Source: Sulfitobacter sp.
GTDB taxonomy: Bacteria; Pseudomonadota; Alphaproteobacteria; Rhodobacterales; Rhodobacteraceae
NCBI GenBank assembly: GCA_013002405.1
Contig: JABDKA010000215.1
Coordinates: forward strand, 1-33,412
Length of the DNA stretch: 33,412 nt
Direction: 5' to 3'
This document shows positions 9,001 through 17,308 of the stretch, in pieces. The notes beneath the pieces are model-generated. The model had not been told where the DNA came from. It searched no databases and was given only the letters and a program-made list of their open reading frames with translations. The translations under genes and the position numbers were made by a program. Each line of letters starts with the position of its first letter. Position 1 is the first letter of the stretch.

Positions 9001-9143
9001 GCACCGATGGCGTCGTTGATGATGCGCTTGGGCAGTTCCAGCGTGGCGTAGAGGAAAGGGAATGTGAAAAGCGTGAAGGCAAGCAGGAACAACTGCTGCC
9101 TTCGCGAATACTTCCAGATGAAGGCAAAAATGCTGCGTTCCAT
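6042..9143 (-). CDS. ABC-exporter-like protein with degenerate ATPase domain, large insertion and C-terminal cyclic-nucleotide-binding domain
   Basis: The 1033-residue protein opens like a type IV half-ABC exporter: a membrane domain at residues 1-325, then the start of a nucleotide-binding domain at about 350. Compared with canonical exporters every catalytic motif is altered. The Walker A region (381-390) reads [10 protein letters not shown], with Arg388 in place of lysine. The Q-loop position is alanine (about 430). LSGGQ is replaced by LPTIF (776-780). The Walker B pair Asp-Glu is Asn800-Gln801, and the H-loop histidine is Asp832. About 280 residues (about 440-720), mostly charged helix, are inserted between two similar segments, GTVGDNLL and [14 protein letters not shown]-like cNMP-binding domain occupies about 880-1000. 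It probably does not hydrolyse ATP in the normal way; a sensor or scaffold role is inference. It is coupled to the CPBP protease gene downstream. No frameshift is seen, so it does not look like a decaying gene. Confidence 0.8.
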   Translation of the reverse strand: MERSIFAFIWKYSRRQQLFLLAFTLFTFPFLYATLELPKRIINDAIGAEQNVINVWGYQISQVNFLFALCFGYLASVVVHGLLKMRLNTMKGVLAERMLRRFRYTLINRMMRFPRRYYDETSQGELVSMITSEAEPMGGLMGDAIAQPVFQAGQMIVIVSFLFLQSVWFGLAGVALIPLQAYLIPMLQRQINLLNKERIVEIRHFAAEIGETAAGITDLRTNGGWRYRLAVFTERLHRLFDVRFRIYQKKFFMKFLNNFITQLTPFFFYAVGGFLAIRGEITVGALVAALAAYKDLSNPWKELLTYYNQTQDMSLRWDVVTERFAPAGMIDEKLFEGRPETIPHLRGDIDLQKVSVRNRDGNMVLDDITLHIPAGSQVAVEAATQAERTAMAELLTREIMPSRGRITMAGHDLDELHQAVLAARIGYAHAQPYLFQGTVGDNLLMPLRTSPKTVLWDPDRKDRAALEAKRSGNSLDSTHADWLDPEIAGLNDREDILKFWFEITTALGTADTLFERMMNSLMDPEKHPELARRIVDIREEVYERLKEEGLDKVVYRFDPDEFNPAVPLGGNLMFAAPVRDISQQGLVAEKAFLAMIIEQGLAEQGIAISQTLVETLHQTFGRDGTDHPLFRAIGIEEELYEQLVDIAARRREKGDAALSQEEFALLLTVPFAFTAEQIGPAFPESFKEEILRIRKNNAPLLRERSKGLFVPIAPENYLPRFTILENVLYGRISSMAGMQADLVRDMVGQVMEEHGLKQMVSTNLFDIHTSIGGTNLPTIFQERAAFGRAAIKRPDVLIFNQLLAGHDAEAQAKIRKRLSKLLPDTTQIYINDQFANPSEFDLHVEVRQGRIDGLAQAELPSQDDSASDDLRRKLRILSRNELFANLDNRSRRLLAFAAQWYDAERGKRIFAAGDRADAVYLCLSGRAELALMESDGTLRHVSEVEPGRLIGDLAIILDEPRQLDLIALEDSQFLRIGAEQFRSVMETDTTVLLSLLRTVGSHLSGAADVLLAAGMEVPREYGPHQPDQKEEAE

Positions 9144-9179
9144 GGCAGGGACTTTCGCTGGGGGACGTCAAACGGCACT

Positions 9180-9208
9180 TTGCCAGCGCTGGTCCCTTGT
9201 CATGTAAT
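9180..9208 (+). promoter_or_regulatory. Sigma70-type promoter for ilvD
   Basis: TTGCCA (9180-9185) and TGTAAT (9203-9208) each match the vegetative consensus at five of six positions and are separated by exactly 17 bases. Transcription would start near 9215 and give a leader of about 100 bases before the ilvD ATG. The element lies in the 171-base gap between two divergent genes. I see no clear attenuator hairpin with a T-run in the leader. Confidence 0.55.
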
Positions 9209-9314
9209 GACTAACTATGTCGCAGGACGCATCTTTACAACATCGCCGCTTGGTCTTGCAGCACCCGCCCCGCCCGACTATTCCGGGATGAACGAGTTTT
9301 CGGGGAGCCAGAAG

Positions 9315-11081
9315 ATGTCCAGCAACCAGCGTTTCGACAAGTCAAAATTGCCCAGCCGCCATGTGACCGAAGGACCCGCGCGCGCACCGCACCGGTCCTA
9401 TTACTACGCGATGGGCATGACCGACGAAGAGATCCATCAGCCACTGGTCGGCGTCGCCACCTGTTGGAACGAGGCCGCGCCCTGTAACATCGCGCTCTCC
9501 CGTCAGGCGCAGGCCGTCAAGGTGGGCGTGAAGGAGGAACAGGGCACACCGCGCGAGTTCACCACCATCACCGTGACCGACGGTATTGCGATGGGTCACG
9601 AGGGCATGCGTTCCTCACTCGCCTCCCGCGAAGCCATCGCGGACACGGTCGAGCTGACGATGCGGGGCCACTGCTATGACGCGCTGGTGGGTCTGGCCGG
9701 TTGTGACAAGTCCCTGCCGGGGATGATGATGGCCATGATCCGTCTGAATGTGCCTTCGGTCTTCCTTTACGGTGGCTCCATCCTGCCGGGCAAGGCGCCC
9801 AAGGGCGCGAACGTGCCTGCCAGCTTTGCGGAGCGGGACCTAACCGTGCAGGACATGTTCGAGGCGGTGGGCAACTACCAGTCGGGCACCATGACGGAGG
9901 CCGAGCTGGAGATCCTCGAGCGGGTCGCCTGCCCCTCTGCCGGGGCCTGCGGCGGCCAGTTCACCGCCAACACCATGGCCTGCGTCTCCGAGGCCATCGG
10001 CCTCGCGCTGCCCAACTCCTCCGGCATGCCTGCCCCCTACAAGGACCGCGACGAATACGGCCGCGCCTCCGGTGCCGCCGTGATGAAGCTGATCGAAAAG
10101 AACATCCGCGCCCGCGACATCTGCACCCGCGAAGCGTTCGAGAACGCCGCGCGCATCGTCGCCTGCACCGGTGGTTCCACCAACGCGGGTCTGCATCTGC
10201 CCGCCATGGCACACGAGGCCGGGATCGAATTCTTCCTCGAAGACGTCTGCGAGATCTTCCGCGACACACCCTACTTCGTCGACATGAAGCCCGGCGGCCA
10301 GTTTGTGGCCAAAGACCTCTATGAGGCGGGCGGCGTGCCCGTGGTGATGAAGGAACTGCGCAAGGCGGGCCTCATCCACACCGACTGCATGACCGCGACG
10401 GGCTACTCCATGGGTGAGGTGCTGGACCAGGTCGAGCGCGAGGCGGACGGCAAGGTGATCCACCCGGTCGCGACTCCGCTCTCCACCACCGGTGGCGTCG
10501 TCGGCCTCAAGGGCAACCTGGCCCCCGAAGGCGCTATCGTGAAAATCGCGGGGATGGATGAGGACAGCATCGTCTTTACCGGCCCCGCGCTGGTCTTCGA
10601 GTGCGAACAGGATGCCTTCGAGGCGGTTCAGAACCGCACCTATTCCGAAGGAGACGTCTTTGTCATCCGCAACGAAGGACCGCGCGGCGGTCCTGGCATG
10701 CGGGAAATGCTGGCGACGACCGCCGCGCTCTCCGGTCAGGGGATGGGGAAGAAGGTGGCGCTGATTACAGACGGACGTTTCTCAGGTGCGACACGCGGCT
10801 TCTGCGTGGGCCATGTGGGGCCGGAGGCCGCGATGGGCGGGCCGATTGCTCTGCTCCGGAACGGTGATACGATCACCATCAACGCCATCACCGGCTCAAT
10901 CGAAGTGGACCTCAGCGATGAAGACCTGGCCAAGCGCAGGGCGAATTGGGAGGGCCCGAAGCCGACGAACTATGCTTCCGGTGCGCTCTGGAAATACGCG
11001 CAACTGGTCGGTCCGACCTATCTTGGGGCAGTGACGCACCCAGGCGCCAAGGCCGAAACCCATGATTACATGGATCTCTAG
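9315..11081 (+). CDS. ilvD: Dihydroxy-acid dehydratase
   Basis: IlvD dehydrates 2,3-dihydroxy-3-methylbutanoate and its valerate homologue to the 2-keto acids that lead to valine, leucine, isoleucine and pantothenate. The 588-residue product carries the three cysteines expected for the iron-sulfur cluster: Cys50 in ATCWNE, Cys130 in GCDKSLPG and Cys212 in [12 protein letters not shown]. It also has the metal-bridging lysine (Lys132) and the C-terminal FSGATRG segment with its serine. I chose the ATG at 9315 because GGGGAG lies eight bases upstream and the N-terminus then fits the family. In-frame starts at 9288 and 9207 are possible, but 9207 falls inside the predicted -10 box. The open frame extends far upstream to 8433 only as antisense to the neighbouring gene. 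Identification is secure. Confidence 0.96.
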   Translation: MSSNQRFDKSKLPSRHVTEGPARAPHRSYYYAMGMTDEEIHQPLVGVATCWNEAAPCNIALSRQAQAVKVGVKEEQGTPREFTTITVTDGIAMGHEGMRSSLASREAIADTVELTMRGHCYDALVGLAGCDKSLPGMMMAMIRLNVPSVFLYGGSILPGKAPKGANVPASFAERDLTVQDMFEAVGNYQSGTMTEAELEILERVACPSAGACGGQFTANTMACVSEAIGLALPNSSGMPAPYKDRDEYGRASGAAVMKLIEKNIRARDICTREAFENAARIVACTGGSTNAGLHLPAMAHEAGIEFFLEDVCEIFRDTPYFVDMKPGGQFVAKDLYEAGGVPVVMKELRKAGLIHTDCMTATGYSMGEVLDQVEREADGKVIHPVATPLSTTGGVVGLKGNLAPEGAIVKIAGMDEDSIVFTGPALVFECEQDAFEAVQNRTYSEGDVFVIRNEGPRGGPGMREMLATTAALSGQGMGKKVALITDGRFSGATRGFCVGHVGPEAAMGGPIALLRNGDTITINAITGSIEVDLSDEDLAKRRANWEGPKPTNYASGALWKYAQLVGPTYLGAVTHPGAKAETHDYMDL

Positions 11082-11631
11082 GAGCCTCCTTGCCGCCCTT
11101 GCCCTGACAGCGCTATCGGGCTGTGAAGAGGCTCCGGGCGCCAATACGGAAGACGGGTCGGTCTTCGCGCTGCAACAGCTGCAGATGGCCTCCGGTGCGG
11201 TCACGCTTGTCCCGCCAGAGGGCTATTGCATTGATCGCCGCAGCGTCAGGCGGCGATTTGCGCTGATGGCGCGCTGCGATGTGCTGGGGCTGGAAGGCGC
11301 GGGTCGGGGTGCGCCGCTCGGTGTCATCATCGTAAGCCTGACCCCCCTTGCAGCCGATGCCCCCTTGCCGACCCCCCAGCAGAACGCCGCGGCCCTCGGG
11401 CTGAGTTCCGTTTCAGGGCCCGTGACAAGAGAGACCAGCGTCGTCTTTCGCGCGGAAGGGGCCGCACCGGCTCAGGATTTATCGCAGGAACACTGGCGCG
11501 GGGTTGCCCGAGTGAAGGAGTTTGGCCTTGGCCTGGCCTTCTACCGGCAAAATGACGCGGGCCGGATCAGCCGGGAAGGCCGCGATCTGCTGTCAGAACT
11601 GATCCGGCGCACCCAGGCCTCCAGTGGGTAG
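11062..11631 (+). CDS. Putative lipoprotein, unidentified
   Basis: The 189-residue protein begins with a lipoprotein signal peptide: basic Arg7, a hydrophobic stretch at residues 9-17 and the lipobox LSGC with the lipidated cysteine at 21. After the signal it is a soluble domain with two further cysteines, in the segments GYCIDRRS and ARCDVLG, and a helical C-terminus. Position +2 is glutamate, not aspartate, which by the E. coli sorting rule would favour the outer membrane; whether that rule holds here is unknown. I do not recognise a function. The gene starts inside ilvD and overlaps it by 20 bases, so it is probably co-transcribed with ilvD, although no metabolic link is visible. Confidence 0.8.
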   Translation: MITWISRSLLAALALTALSGCEEAPGANTEDGSVFALQQLQMASGAVTLVPPEGYCIDRRSVRRRFALMARCDVLGLEGAGRGAPLGVIIVSLTPLAADAPLPTPQQNAAALGLSSVSGPVTRETSVVFRAEGAAPAQDLSQEHWRGVARVKEFGLGLAFYRQNDAGRISREGRDLLSELIRRTQASSG

Positions 11632-11688
11632 AATTGTATCCATTCAGGAAACAATCGCCGGAATGGCGCGGAAGTGTCGCCAAATCAT

Positions 11689-11717
11689 TTGAACGAAACC
11701 ATCTCGGTGGATAGAGT
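11689..11717 (+). promoter_or_regulatory. Candidate promoter for the 257-residue gene
   Basis: TTGAAC (11689-11694) and TAGAGT (11712-11717) are spaced by 17 bases, each matching the sigma70 consensus at four of six positions. The predicted start near 11724 would leave a short leader before the ATG at 11742. The element lies in the 110-base gap after the lipoprotein gene. This is a plausible but weak match. Confidence 0.35.
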
Positions 11718-11741
11718 ATCCCCAAAAGGTTGCGGGCGAGC

Positions 11742-12515
11742 ATGTCAAAGATCGGCATAGGATTTCTGAACGGTGGGATGTTTTCGGGCCAGGTCCAGCG
11801 GTGGGTGCGGGCCGCGCGCAAGGCGCGACATATCGATCTTGCCGTCCTGCGCCGTCAACGCACACATGCACTGGCGTTGAAGTACCACCTGGACAAGCTC
11901 ATCCATGTGGCTGATGACCGGCTGGGCCTGCCCAAGATCGGGTCGAGCGCGGTACCCAGGCCGCACAACGCCGACTGGGCGTGGCGTCCCGACCTCTGGC
12001 GTGGCAGATTGCCGGTGCCGGGTCTGACCAACGTGGAAAGCAAGTCGCGGCTGGGCGAGGAGGTCACGCTTTTTCACGATTGCGACCGGTCGGAACTGAC
12101 CCTACGCCAGATCCGCAACCTGAGGGAAGAGGACCTGGCCCCCTTCGGCCTGCGCATGGATGTTTTTCAGTTCGATGGCTCCTTTCTCTCCATTGTCGTC
12201 GATCTTCCGCCGGAAGGAACCATCAATCTGCTGCGCACTCATATCATTCGGATGGACGCTATTCTTGAGCTGGAAAAGCCGATTGAGATCTTTGCCCGAC
12301 TTAACATCAAGAACGGCCCCAACACCGAACAGATCGTAAAGGAACTGCCGGTGTATGAGGATCATCACCGGGTTGAGTTCGATCTCGCCTATTCAAACCT
12401 GAACGAAAAACGGGTGGAGCGGGCCTGGGTCGATGTCATTTTCGAGGGGCCGCAGATGAACCAGGTAGTGGTACGGGATCTGACCTTTTCCCGGCGTCCG
12501 CGCGCACAGATCTAG
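11742..12515 (+). CDS. Conserved hypothetical protein (possibly DUF6478)
   Basis: The product is a soluble protein of 257 residues with no signal peptide or membrane segment. The N-terminal 60 residues are basic (RWVRAARKAR, RRQRTHALALKYHLDK). The C-terminal two thirds look like a beta-sandwich, with alternating hydrophobic strands such as DGSFLSIVVDLP and RAWVDVIFEGP. It resembles a Rhodobacterales family I believe is DUF6478, but I could not check this. I chose the ATG at 11742, although a TTG twelve bases upstream is in frame and neither has an ideal ribosome site. It is followed after 20 bases by a 121-residue gene on the same strand, and both end before a strong terminator, so they form a likely two-gene unit. 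No function can be assigned. Confidence 0.8.
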   Translation: MSKIGIGFLNGGMFSGQVQRWVRAARKARHIDLAVLRRQRTHALALKYHLDKLIHVADDRLGLPKIGSSAVPRPHNADWAWRPDLWRGRLPVPGLTNVESKSRLGEEVTLFHDCDRSELTLRQIRNLREEDLAPFGLRMDVFQFDGSFLSIVVDLPPEGTINLLRTHIIRMDAILELEKPIEIFARLNIKNGPNTEQIVKELPVYEDHHRVEFDLAYSNLNEKRVERAWVDVIFEGPQMNQVVVRDLTFSRRPRAQI

Positions 12516-12535
12516 CGAAAGGGCCAGGCTGAACC

Positions 12536-12901
12536 ATGCTGCAACTGACAGAAACGAAGATACGGGCAGGTGTCTGGGAAGGGATCTTGACCGGCGCGGG
12601 AGAGGAAGAGCCCAGCATCGAGGCCACCCATCAGACCAGGCCGGTTCAGGGTCTCAAATTGCAGCGCAATGAGGCGGAGAACTATTGGCTGGTGTCCCTG
12701 CCGATCCCGCCGGAGGCAATTTCGGAAGGGGTCCAGACCATCCTGCTGAACGACACGGCCAACGATCACCAGCTCGGCAGCATCACCCTACTGGCAGGGG
12801 ATGCCATGTCCGAGGACGTTCGCGCAGAGATTGATCTGCTTCGGGCCGAGCTTGACCTGTTGAAACGCGCCTTCCGGCGACACTGCGCCGAGACGGCCTA
12901 A
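12536..12901 (+). CDS. Conserved hypothetical protein (121 aa)
   Basis: The 121-residue soluble protein has a beta-rich first 90 residues and a C-terminal helix at about 93-115 (EIDLLRAELDLLKRAF) with heptad-like leucines that could form a coiled coil and mediate oligomerisation. There is no signal peptide, membrane segment or catalytic motif that I recognise. It lies 20 bases after the 257-residue gene and ends 20 bases before a hairpin terminator, so the two are probably made from one transcript. Both have beta-rich bodies, and a physical partnership is possible but is inference only. Confidence 0.75.
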   Translation: MLQLTETKIRAGVWEGILTGAGEEEPSIEATHQTRPVQGLKLQRNEAENYWLVSLPIPPEAISEGVQTILLNDTANDHQLGSITLLAGDAMSEDVRAEIDLLRAELDLLKRAFRRHCAETA

Positions 12902-12921
12902 CAGCGCCGCATGGCAATGAA

Positions 12922-12946
12922 AAAGCCCGCCGGTCTGGCGGGCTTT
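12922..12946. terminator. Bidirectional hairpin terminator
   Basis: AAAGCCCGCC (12922-12931) and GGCGGGCTTT (12937-12946) form a perfect 10-base-pair stem with a five-base loop. The stem ends in A-T pairs, so the T-tract forms on either strand. It lies between the convergent 121-residue gene (+) and ctpA (-) and should stop transcription from both sides. Confidence 0.85.
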
Positions 12947-12969
12947 CTGGTTTCAGCGGGAGGCGCCGA

Positions 12970-14304
12970 TCAGTCGGACTGCGCCAGGGCGGCAAGTCCC
13001 TTGAGGATGTCGATGGCGTAGGCCAGTTGGTAATCCTCTTCGCGCAGTTCCGCCGCCTTTTCGGCCTTCTCACGGTCCTCCATGATCTGCTGGACCTGGT
13101 CCTCCGTCAGGCTGTCGTTGTCCAGGCTGCCGCGCAGGTCCGCTTCGGAGCGGTTGGGCCGGTTCGGTGTCGTCTCCTCGGCCACCTTAGCAGAGGCCGG
13201 GGGCTGGGCCACGACGATGTCAGGCGACACGCCGAGCGCCTGGATGGAGCGGCCCGATGGCGTGTAGTAGCGTGCGGTGGTCAGGCGCATCGCGCCATTG
13301 CCGCGCAGGGGCATGACTGTCTGGACGGAACCTTTGCCGAAACTCTTGGTGCCGATGACGATTGCGCGGCGATGGTCCTGCAGAGCACCCGCGACAATCT
13401 CAGATGCCGAAGCGGAACCGCCGTTGATCAGAACCACGATCGGCTTGCCTTCGGTCAGGTCCCCTTCCGTGGCGTTCACACGGTCACCGTCTGCATTCCG
13501 GCGGCCACGGGTGCTGACGATCTCACCCTCGTCGAGAAAGGCGTCAGACACTGCGATGGCCTGGTTCAGAAGACCGCCGGGATTGTTGCGCAGATCGATG
13601 ACGAATCCGCTGACCGCATCCATGCCACCCAGCTTTTCGACCTCCTCTTCGATGGCTTCCTTCATCTTGGGGTAGGTCTGTTCGTTGAAGGTCGACAGGC
13701 GCAGCACCACTATGTCGCCTTCCGTCCGGGACCGCACGACGGTCAGTTCAATGGTGTCACGGATCAATGAGACGTCAAAGGGTTCCTGCTCCCCTTCGCG
13801 CACCACGGTAATGACGATTTCGGATCCGACGGGGCCGCGCATCATTTCAACCGCGTCGTCGAGCAGGAGACCCAGCAGGCTTTCGCCGTTCACGTGGGTG
13901 ATGAAATCACCCGCTTCGATGCCCGCTTCGGACGCCGGTGTGCCGTCGATGGGAGAGACGACCTTGACGAAACCCTCTTCCTGGGTGACCTCGATCCCCA
14001 GACCACCGAACTCACCCCGGGTCTGCTCGCGCATCTTGGCGGCGTCCTTGGGGGACAGGTAGCTTGAGTGGGGGTCGAGCGAGGTGAGCATGCCATTGAT
14101 GGCGGCCTCGATCAGGTCTGCGGAATCCACCTCTTCGACGTACTGCGCGCGGATCCGCTCAAAAATATCGCCGAAGAGGTCCAGCTGCTGGTAGACGTCT
14201 TCGGTCTTGGCCGCTTCCTGCGCCAGCAGCGGGGCAGCGATTTGCGTGGTCGCAATCGTACCAGCCACGATGCCGCCCAACGCGGCCATCACAAACTTCT
14301 TCAT
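12970..14304 (-). CDS. ctpA: S41 family C-terminal processing peptidase (CtpA)
   Basis: The 444-residue protein is a carboxyl-terminal processing protease exported by an N-terminal signal sequence or anchor (residues about 5-28, ending APLLA). A PDZ domain follows at about 95-180. The peptidase core holds the catalytic pair Ser299 in GSASASE and Lys324 in SFGKGSVQ, with the usual 25-residue spacing. Such enzymes trim periplasmic proteins, and in several alphaproteobacteria and other Gram-negatives they control peptidoglycan hydrolases. The C-terminal 70 residues are charged and helical. The gene starts three bases after envC, within a gpmI-envC-ctpA unit. That proximity supports a role in the envelope and perhaps in controlling EnvC or its amidase partner; that is inference. 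Identification of the family is secure. Confidence 0.94.
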   Translation of the reverse strand: MKKFVMAALGGIVAGTIATTQIAAPLLAQEAAKTEDVYQQLDLFGDIFERIRAQYVEEVDSADLIEAAINGMLTSLDPHSSYLSPKDAAKMREQTRGEFGGLGIEVTQEEGFVKVVSPIDGTPASEAGIEAGDFITHVNGESLLGLLLDDAVEMMRGPVGSEIVITVVREGEQEPFDVSLIRDTIELTVVRSRTEGDIVVLRLSTFNEQTYPKMKEAIEEEVEKLGGMDAVSGFVIDLRNNPGGLLNQAIAVSDAFLDEGEIVSTRGRRNADGDRVNATEGDLTEGKPIVVLINGGSASASEIVAGALQDHRRAIVIGTKSFGKGSVQTVMPLRGNGAMRLTTARYYTPSGRSIQALGVSPDIVVAQPPASAKVAEETTPNRPNRSEADLRGSLDNDSLTEDQVQQIMEDREKAEKAAELREEDYQLAYAIDILKGLAALAQSD

Positions 14305-14307
14305 CTC

Positions 14308-15438
14308 TTACCCATCCTCATCCGTTAGGAACCACGCCTCGGGGTCCTCAGGGGTGTTGTTCTGTCTGACTTCTATATAGAGCGTTTCTGTCCGGTCTGT
14401 ACCAGTGCCTTCACGCAGGGGTGACAATCCACCGCCGTTTTGTGCTGTCTCACCGCCCATAAGCCCCAGGGGGGTTCCAGCGGCGAGAACCTCACCGGTC
14501 TTTGGATAGACCACGTCAAGCCCGGCGAGCACGAAAAGCGTATCTGCCTGGGGTTCGAGAATCACCACATTACCCAGATCCAGCAGGGGTCCCTGGTACC
14601 GTACGGTTGCGGCTGTCGGCGTGGTCACGATGGCGCGGGGCCGGGTGGCCAGGATGATACCAGGGCGGGTGACGCCCGCTGCATCCGCCTCACCGGCGCG
14701 GCGCAGGATCAAACCCTGGGCCGGCAGGGGCAGCGCACCGACCTGTCCGTCGAGGTTCACCGCGATGGGCTCAATCTCATCCGCAGTGATCTCCGACAGG
14801 CCGCTGGCAAAACCATCGAGCGTTTCGGAGGACGCGATCAGGATGGCGGTACGCACGGGGTCTTCGGTAAAGCGGGTGGGCAGATCGGTGCGGTTCGCCA
14901 TCGCCTGATTGAGCGCGGTGCGCGCGGCCTGCAATTGGGTGAGCCCATCCTGCAGGCGCTGCGCTGCGTCCACCTGCAGGGCGCGCAAGGTCCTCACGCC
15001 CTCCAGATCGGTGCGCAGGGCATCGGCACGCTGGTTCAGCGCCGGGGTCAGTTCCGCCAGCAGCATGCCTGCGCGGGCGGTGCCGGTTGGCCCCGCGGGA
15101 TGCAACAGTTGGACCGGCGATCCTTCGGTGCCAAGGGTCTGAAGCACACCGATCAGTTGCGCGACTTCGCCCTCACGGGAGGCGAGCTTTTGCGTCAGCT
15201 GGGATTCGCTGATTGCCGCCTGCCGCAGTCCCGCACGGGTCGCGGCAAGCCCGGCTTCAAAGGCCTGGATGGTTTCCGTCAGGGCCCTCACCCGGTCTCG
15301 CGCGCTTTCAGCCCGGTCAAGCTGGGCCGAGGCCTCCTCCAGCGCCGCCGCTGCCGCGCGGGCCTGATCCGCCGCGTCATTTTGCGCCGAAAGGGCAAGC
15401 GGCCAGCAGAGAAGGAAGGCGGCAATCGGCAGTCTCAT
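14308..15438 (-). CDS. envC: Murein hydrolase activator, EnvC-like
   Basis: The 376-residue protein has a signal peptide (residues 1-18, cleavage after ALSA), a long alanine-, arginine- and glutamine-rich coiled coil (about 22-230) and a C-terminal LytM/M23-like domain (about 265-370). The zinc-binding histidines of active M23 enzymes are absent: where HxHxE-like sequence is expected it reads LYIEVRQ. This fits EnvC, whose non-catalytic LytM domain activates N-acetylmuramoyl-L-alanine amidases at the septum. I start it at the ATG 15436-15438, which overlaps the gpmI stop as ATGA. A longer open frame upstream is only gpmI in another frame. It is tightly linked to ctpA. Assignment to EnvC rather than another LytM factor rests on the coiled-coil layout. 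Confidence 0.88.
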   Translation of the reverse strand: MRLPIAAFLLCWPLALSAQNDAADQARAAAAALEEASAQLDRAESARDRVRALTETIQAFEAGLAATRAGLRQAAISESQLTQKLASREGEVAQLIGVLQTLGTEGSPVQLLHPAGPTGTARAGMLLAELTPALNQRADALRTDLEGVRTLRALQVDAAQRLQDGLTQLQAARTALNQAMANRTDLPTRFTEDPVRTAILIASSETLDGFASGLSEITADEIEPIAVNLDGQVGALPLPAQGLILRRAGEADAAGVTRPGIILATRPRAIVTTPTAATVRYQGPLLDLGNVVILEPQADTLFVLAGLDVVYPKTGEVLAAGTPLGLMGGETAQNGGGLSPLREGTGTDRTETLYIEVRQNNTPEDPEAWFLTDEDG

Positions 15439-16952
15439 GAGATCAGGCAGGTCCCGGTCATTTCGTCGGGCTTGGGCAGGCCCATCAGGTGCAGCAGCGT
15501 CGGGGCCAGATCGGCAAGGCGGCCATTCGCCAGCCTTGTCCCTTCGGGTGCGCCGATGACGGCGACCGGGACCGGGTTGAGCGTATGTGCGGTGTGTGGA
15601 CCTCCGGTTTCGGGGTCGATCATGGTTTCGCAATTGCCGTGATCCGCCGTCAGGACCATCGCGCCACCGGCCTTTTCAAGAGCCTTCAACACGCGGGCCA
15701 GACCGGCGTCGACCGCCTCGCAAGCGGCAATGGCGGCGGGAATGTCGCCCGTGTGGCCCACCATGTCGGGGTTGGCGTAGTTCACGACGATCAGGTCATA
15801 GCCTTCCTCGATCGCCTGAACGAAACGGTCGGTGACCTCCGCTGCGGACATTTCCGGCTGGAGGTCGTAGGTCGCCACATCGGGGGACTTGGGCATGTAG
15901 CGGTCCTCGCCCTCGCAGACGCCTTCTTCCCCACCGTTCAGGAAAAAGGTGACATGTGGGTACTTCTCCGTCTCCGCCAGCCGGAACTGGCGCAAGCCGT
16001 GCTGCGCGACCCAGGCCCCGAGAGTGTTGGGCAGATCGGGCTTGTGGTACATCGTGGTCATGTAGGCGGCGTGGCTGTCGGAGTATTGCGCCATGCCCAT
16101 GCGGGCGGACCACCGGGGGCGGCCTTCAATGGCGAAGTCATCGAAGCCGGGCGCGCCCAGCGCCGCCATGATTTCGCGCGCGCGGTCGGCGCGGAAATTG
16201 AGGCAGAAGACACCGTCGCCATCCCGGGCGCCGGCGTAGCCCCCAATCACGGTGGGCTGTATGAACTCGTCATTCTCATCCCGGGCGTAGGCCGCCTTGA
16301 CGGCGGCGGCGGCATCCTCTGCCGCGTCGCCCTGCCCGCGCACGAGGGCGTCAAAGGCCCTCTTGACCCTGTCCCAGCGGTTGTCCCGGTCCATGGCAAA
16401 GTAACGGCCCATTACGGTGACGATACGCACGGTGTCGGGCAAAGCGGCCTTCAGCGTTTCAAGGAATGCCAGAGCAGAACGGGGTGCCACGTCGCGCCCA
16501 TCGGTGAGTGCGTGGATCACGACCGGTACGCCCGCCGCGTCGATGACGCGCGCGGCTTCGATCATGTGGTTGAGATGCCCGTGAACCCCGCCATCGGACA
16601 CGAGGCCCATCAGGTGCGCCGTGCCGCCGCTCTTCTGCAGGCTGTTGATGAACTCAACGAGGGGTGGATTGGTGGCAAAGGCTCCTTCCTCGATCGCGAG
16701 GTCGATCTGACCAAGGTCCATGGCAACCACCCGGCCCGCGCCGATGTTGGTGTGCCCCACCTCGGAGTTGCCCATCTGCCCGCGCGGCAGGCCCACGTCG
16801 GGCCCGTGGGTGATGAGGGTCGCGTTGGGGCAGGTCTGCATGATCCGGTCGAAGGTGGGCGTTTCGGCAAGGATCGGCGCGTTGCCTTCGCGCACCTCGC
16901 TCAGGCCCCATCCATCCAAGATGCAAAGTACCACTGGCTTTGCCACGTTCAT
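15435..16952 (-). CDS. gpmI: 2,3-bisphosphoglycerate-independent phosphoglycerate mutase
   Basis: GpmI interconverts 3- and 2-phosphoglycerate in glycolysis and gluconeogenesis through a phosphoserine intermediate and two metal ions. The 505-residue length is typical. The catalytic serine is Ser63 in MGNSEVGH and a metal-binding aspartate is Asp13 in LDGWG. The ADHGNCE segment and the HTLNPVP stretch near the C-terminus complete the alkaline-phosphatase-type metal site. It heads the gpmI-envC-ctpA unit and overlaps envC by four bases. The 5' region (16953-17128) is shared with the divergent zinc-finger gene. Identification is secure. Confidence 0.96.
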   Translation of the reverse strand: MNVAKPVVLCILDGWGLSEVREGNAPILAETPTFDRIMQTCPNATLITHGPDVGLPRGQMGNSEVGHTNIGAGRVVAMDLGQIDLAIEEGAFATNPPLVEFINSLQKSGGTAHLMGLVSDGGVHGHLNHMIEAARVIDAAGVPVVIHALTDGRDVAPRSALAFLETLKAALPDTVRIVTVMGRYFAMDRDNRWDRVKRAFDALVRGQGDAAEDAAAAVKAAYARDENDEFIQPTVIGGYAGARDGDGVFCLNFRADRAREIMAALGAPGFDDFAIEGRPRWSARMGMAQYSDSHAAYMTTMYHKPDLPNTLGAWVAQHGLRQFRLAETEKYPHVTFFLNGGEEGVCEGEDRYMPKSPDVATYDLQPEMSAAEVTDRFVQAIEEGYDLIVVNYANPDMVGHTGDIPAAIAACEAVDAGLARVLKALEKAGGAMVLTADHGNCETMIDPETGGPHTAHTLNPVPVAVIGAPEGTRLANGRLADLAPTLLHLMGLPKPDEMTGTCLIS

Positions 16953-17128
16953 CTTTGTTCCGCCCGATCCTTATTTTGGGGCCCTTTTACGCCCCTTCTG
17001 CACCGGGGTGAACCGTTTTTCCACTCAGGCAGAGGAGCCGGGCGAAGGGCCCACATCAGCCTTGTTCCTTCACCAGCCTTTCGGCATAACGGGCCTGCAT
17101 GTGATCCACGAGGCAAGGACCCCGAAAG

Positions 17129-17308
17129 ATGAGCCAAGATGCGCCCGAGACCCGGATCGTGAATACCTACCGCATTGCCTGCGACGGGGGTGAAGGTGCC
17201 CTGGGTCATCCGCGCGTCTGGCTGCAGATCCCGCGCGACACCGGCTGGGTCGAATGCGGCTATTGCGACTGCAAGTTCGTGCACGCGGATTTCGAGGGGA
17301 AGGTCTGA
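17129..17308 (+). CDS. CHCC zinc-finger protein (NDUFS6-like), 59 aa
   Basis: A complete 60-codon frame from ATG 17129 to TGA 17308 encodes a small protein with the zf-CHCC pattern: Cys18, then [11 protein letters not shown] with His27, then Cys43 and Cys46 in CGYCDC. This is the fold of the mitochondrial complex I subunit NDUFS6 (13 kDa), which binds zinc. In alphaproteobacteria such as Paracoccus a homologue is found in the respiratory complex I, so a complex I accessory role is the best guess. The gene stands alone and is not near nuo genes here. An AGGA lies eleven bases upstream. A Cys48 adjacent to the site is extra. The motif makes the family call strong; the complex I link is established for the family, not for this copy. 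Confidence 0.85.
   Translation: MSQDAPETRIVNTYRIACDGGEGALGHPRVWLQIPRDTGWVECGYCDCKFVHADFEGKV

Noticed and set aside
8433-9314. A possible 294-residue N-terminal extension of IlvD
   Set aside because: It lies mostly antisense to the ABC-like gene and over the ilvD promoter. A good ribosome site and the family N-terminus support ATG 9315.
15489-17132. A 547-codon open frame antisense to gpmI
   Set aside because: gpmI has its catalytic serine and metal sites in the other strand; the antisense frame has no recognisable domain.
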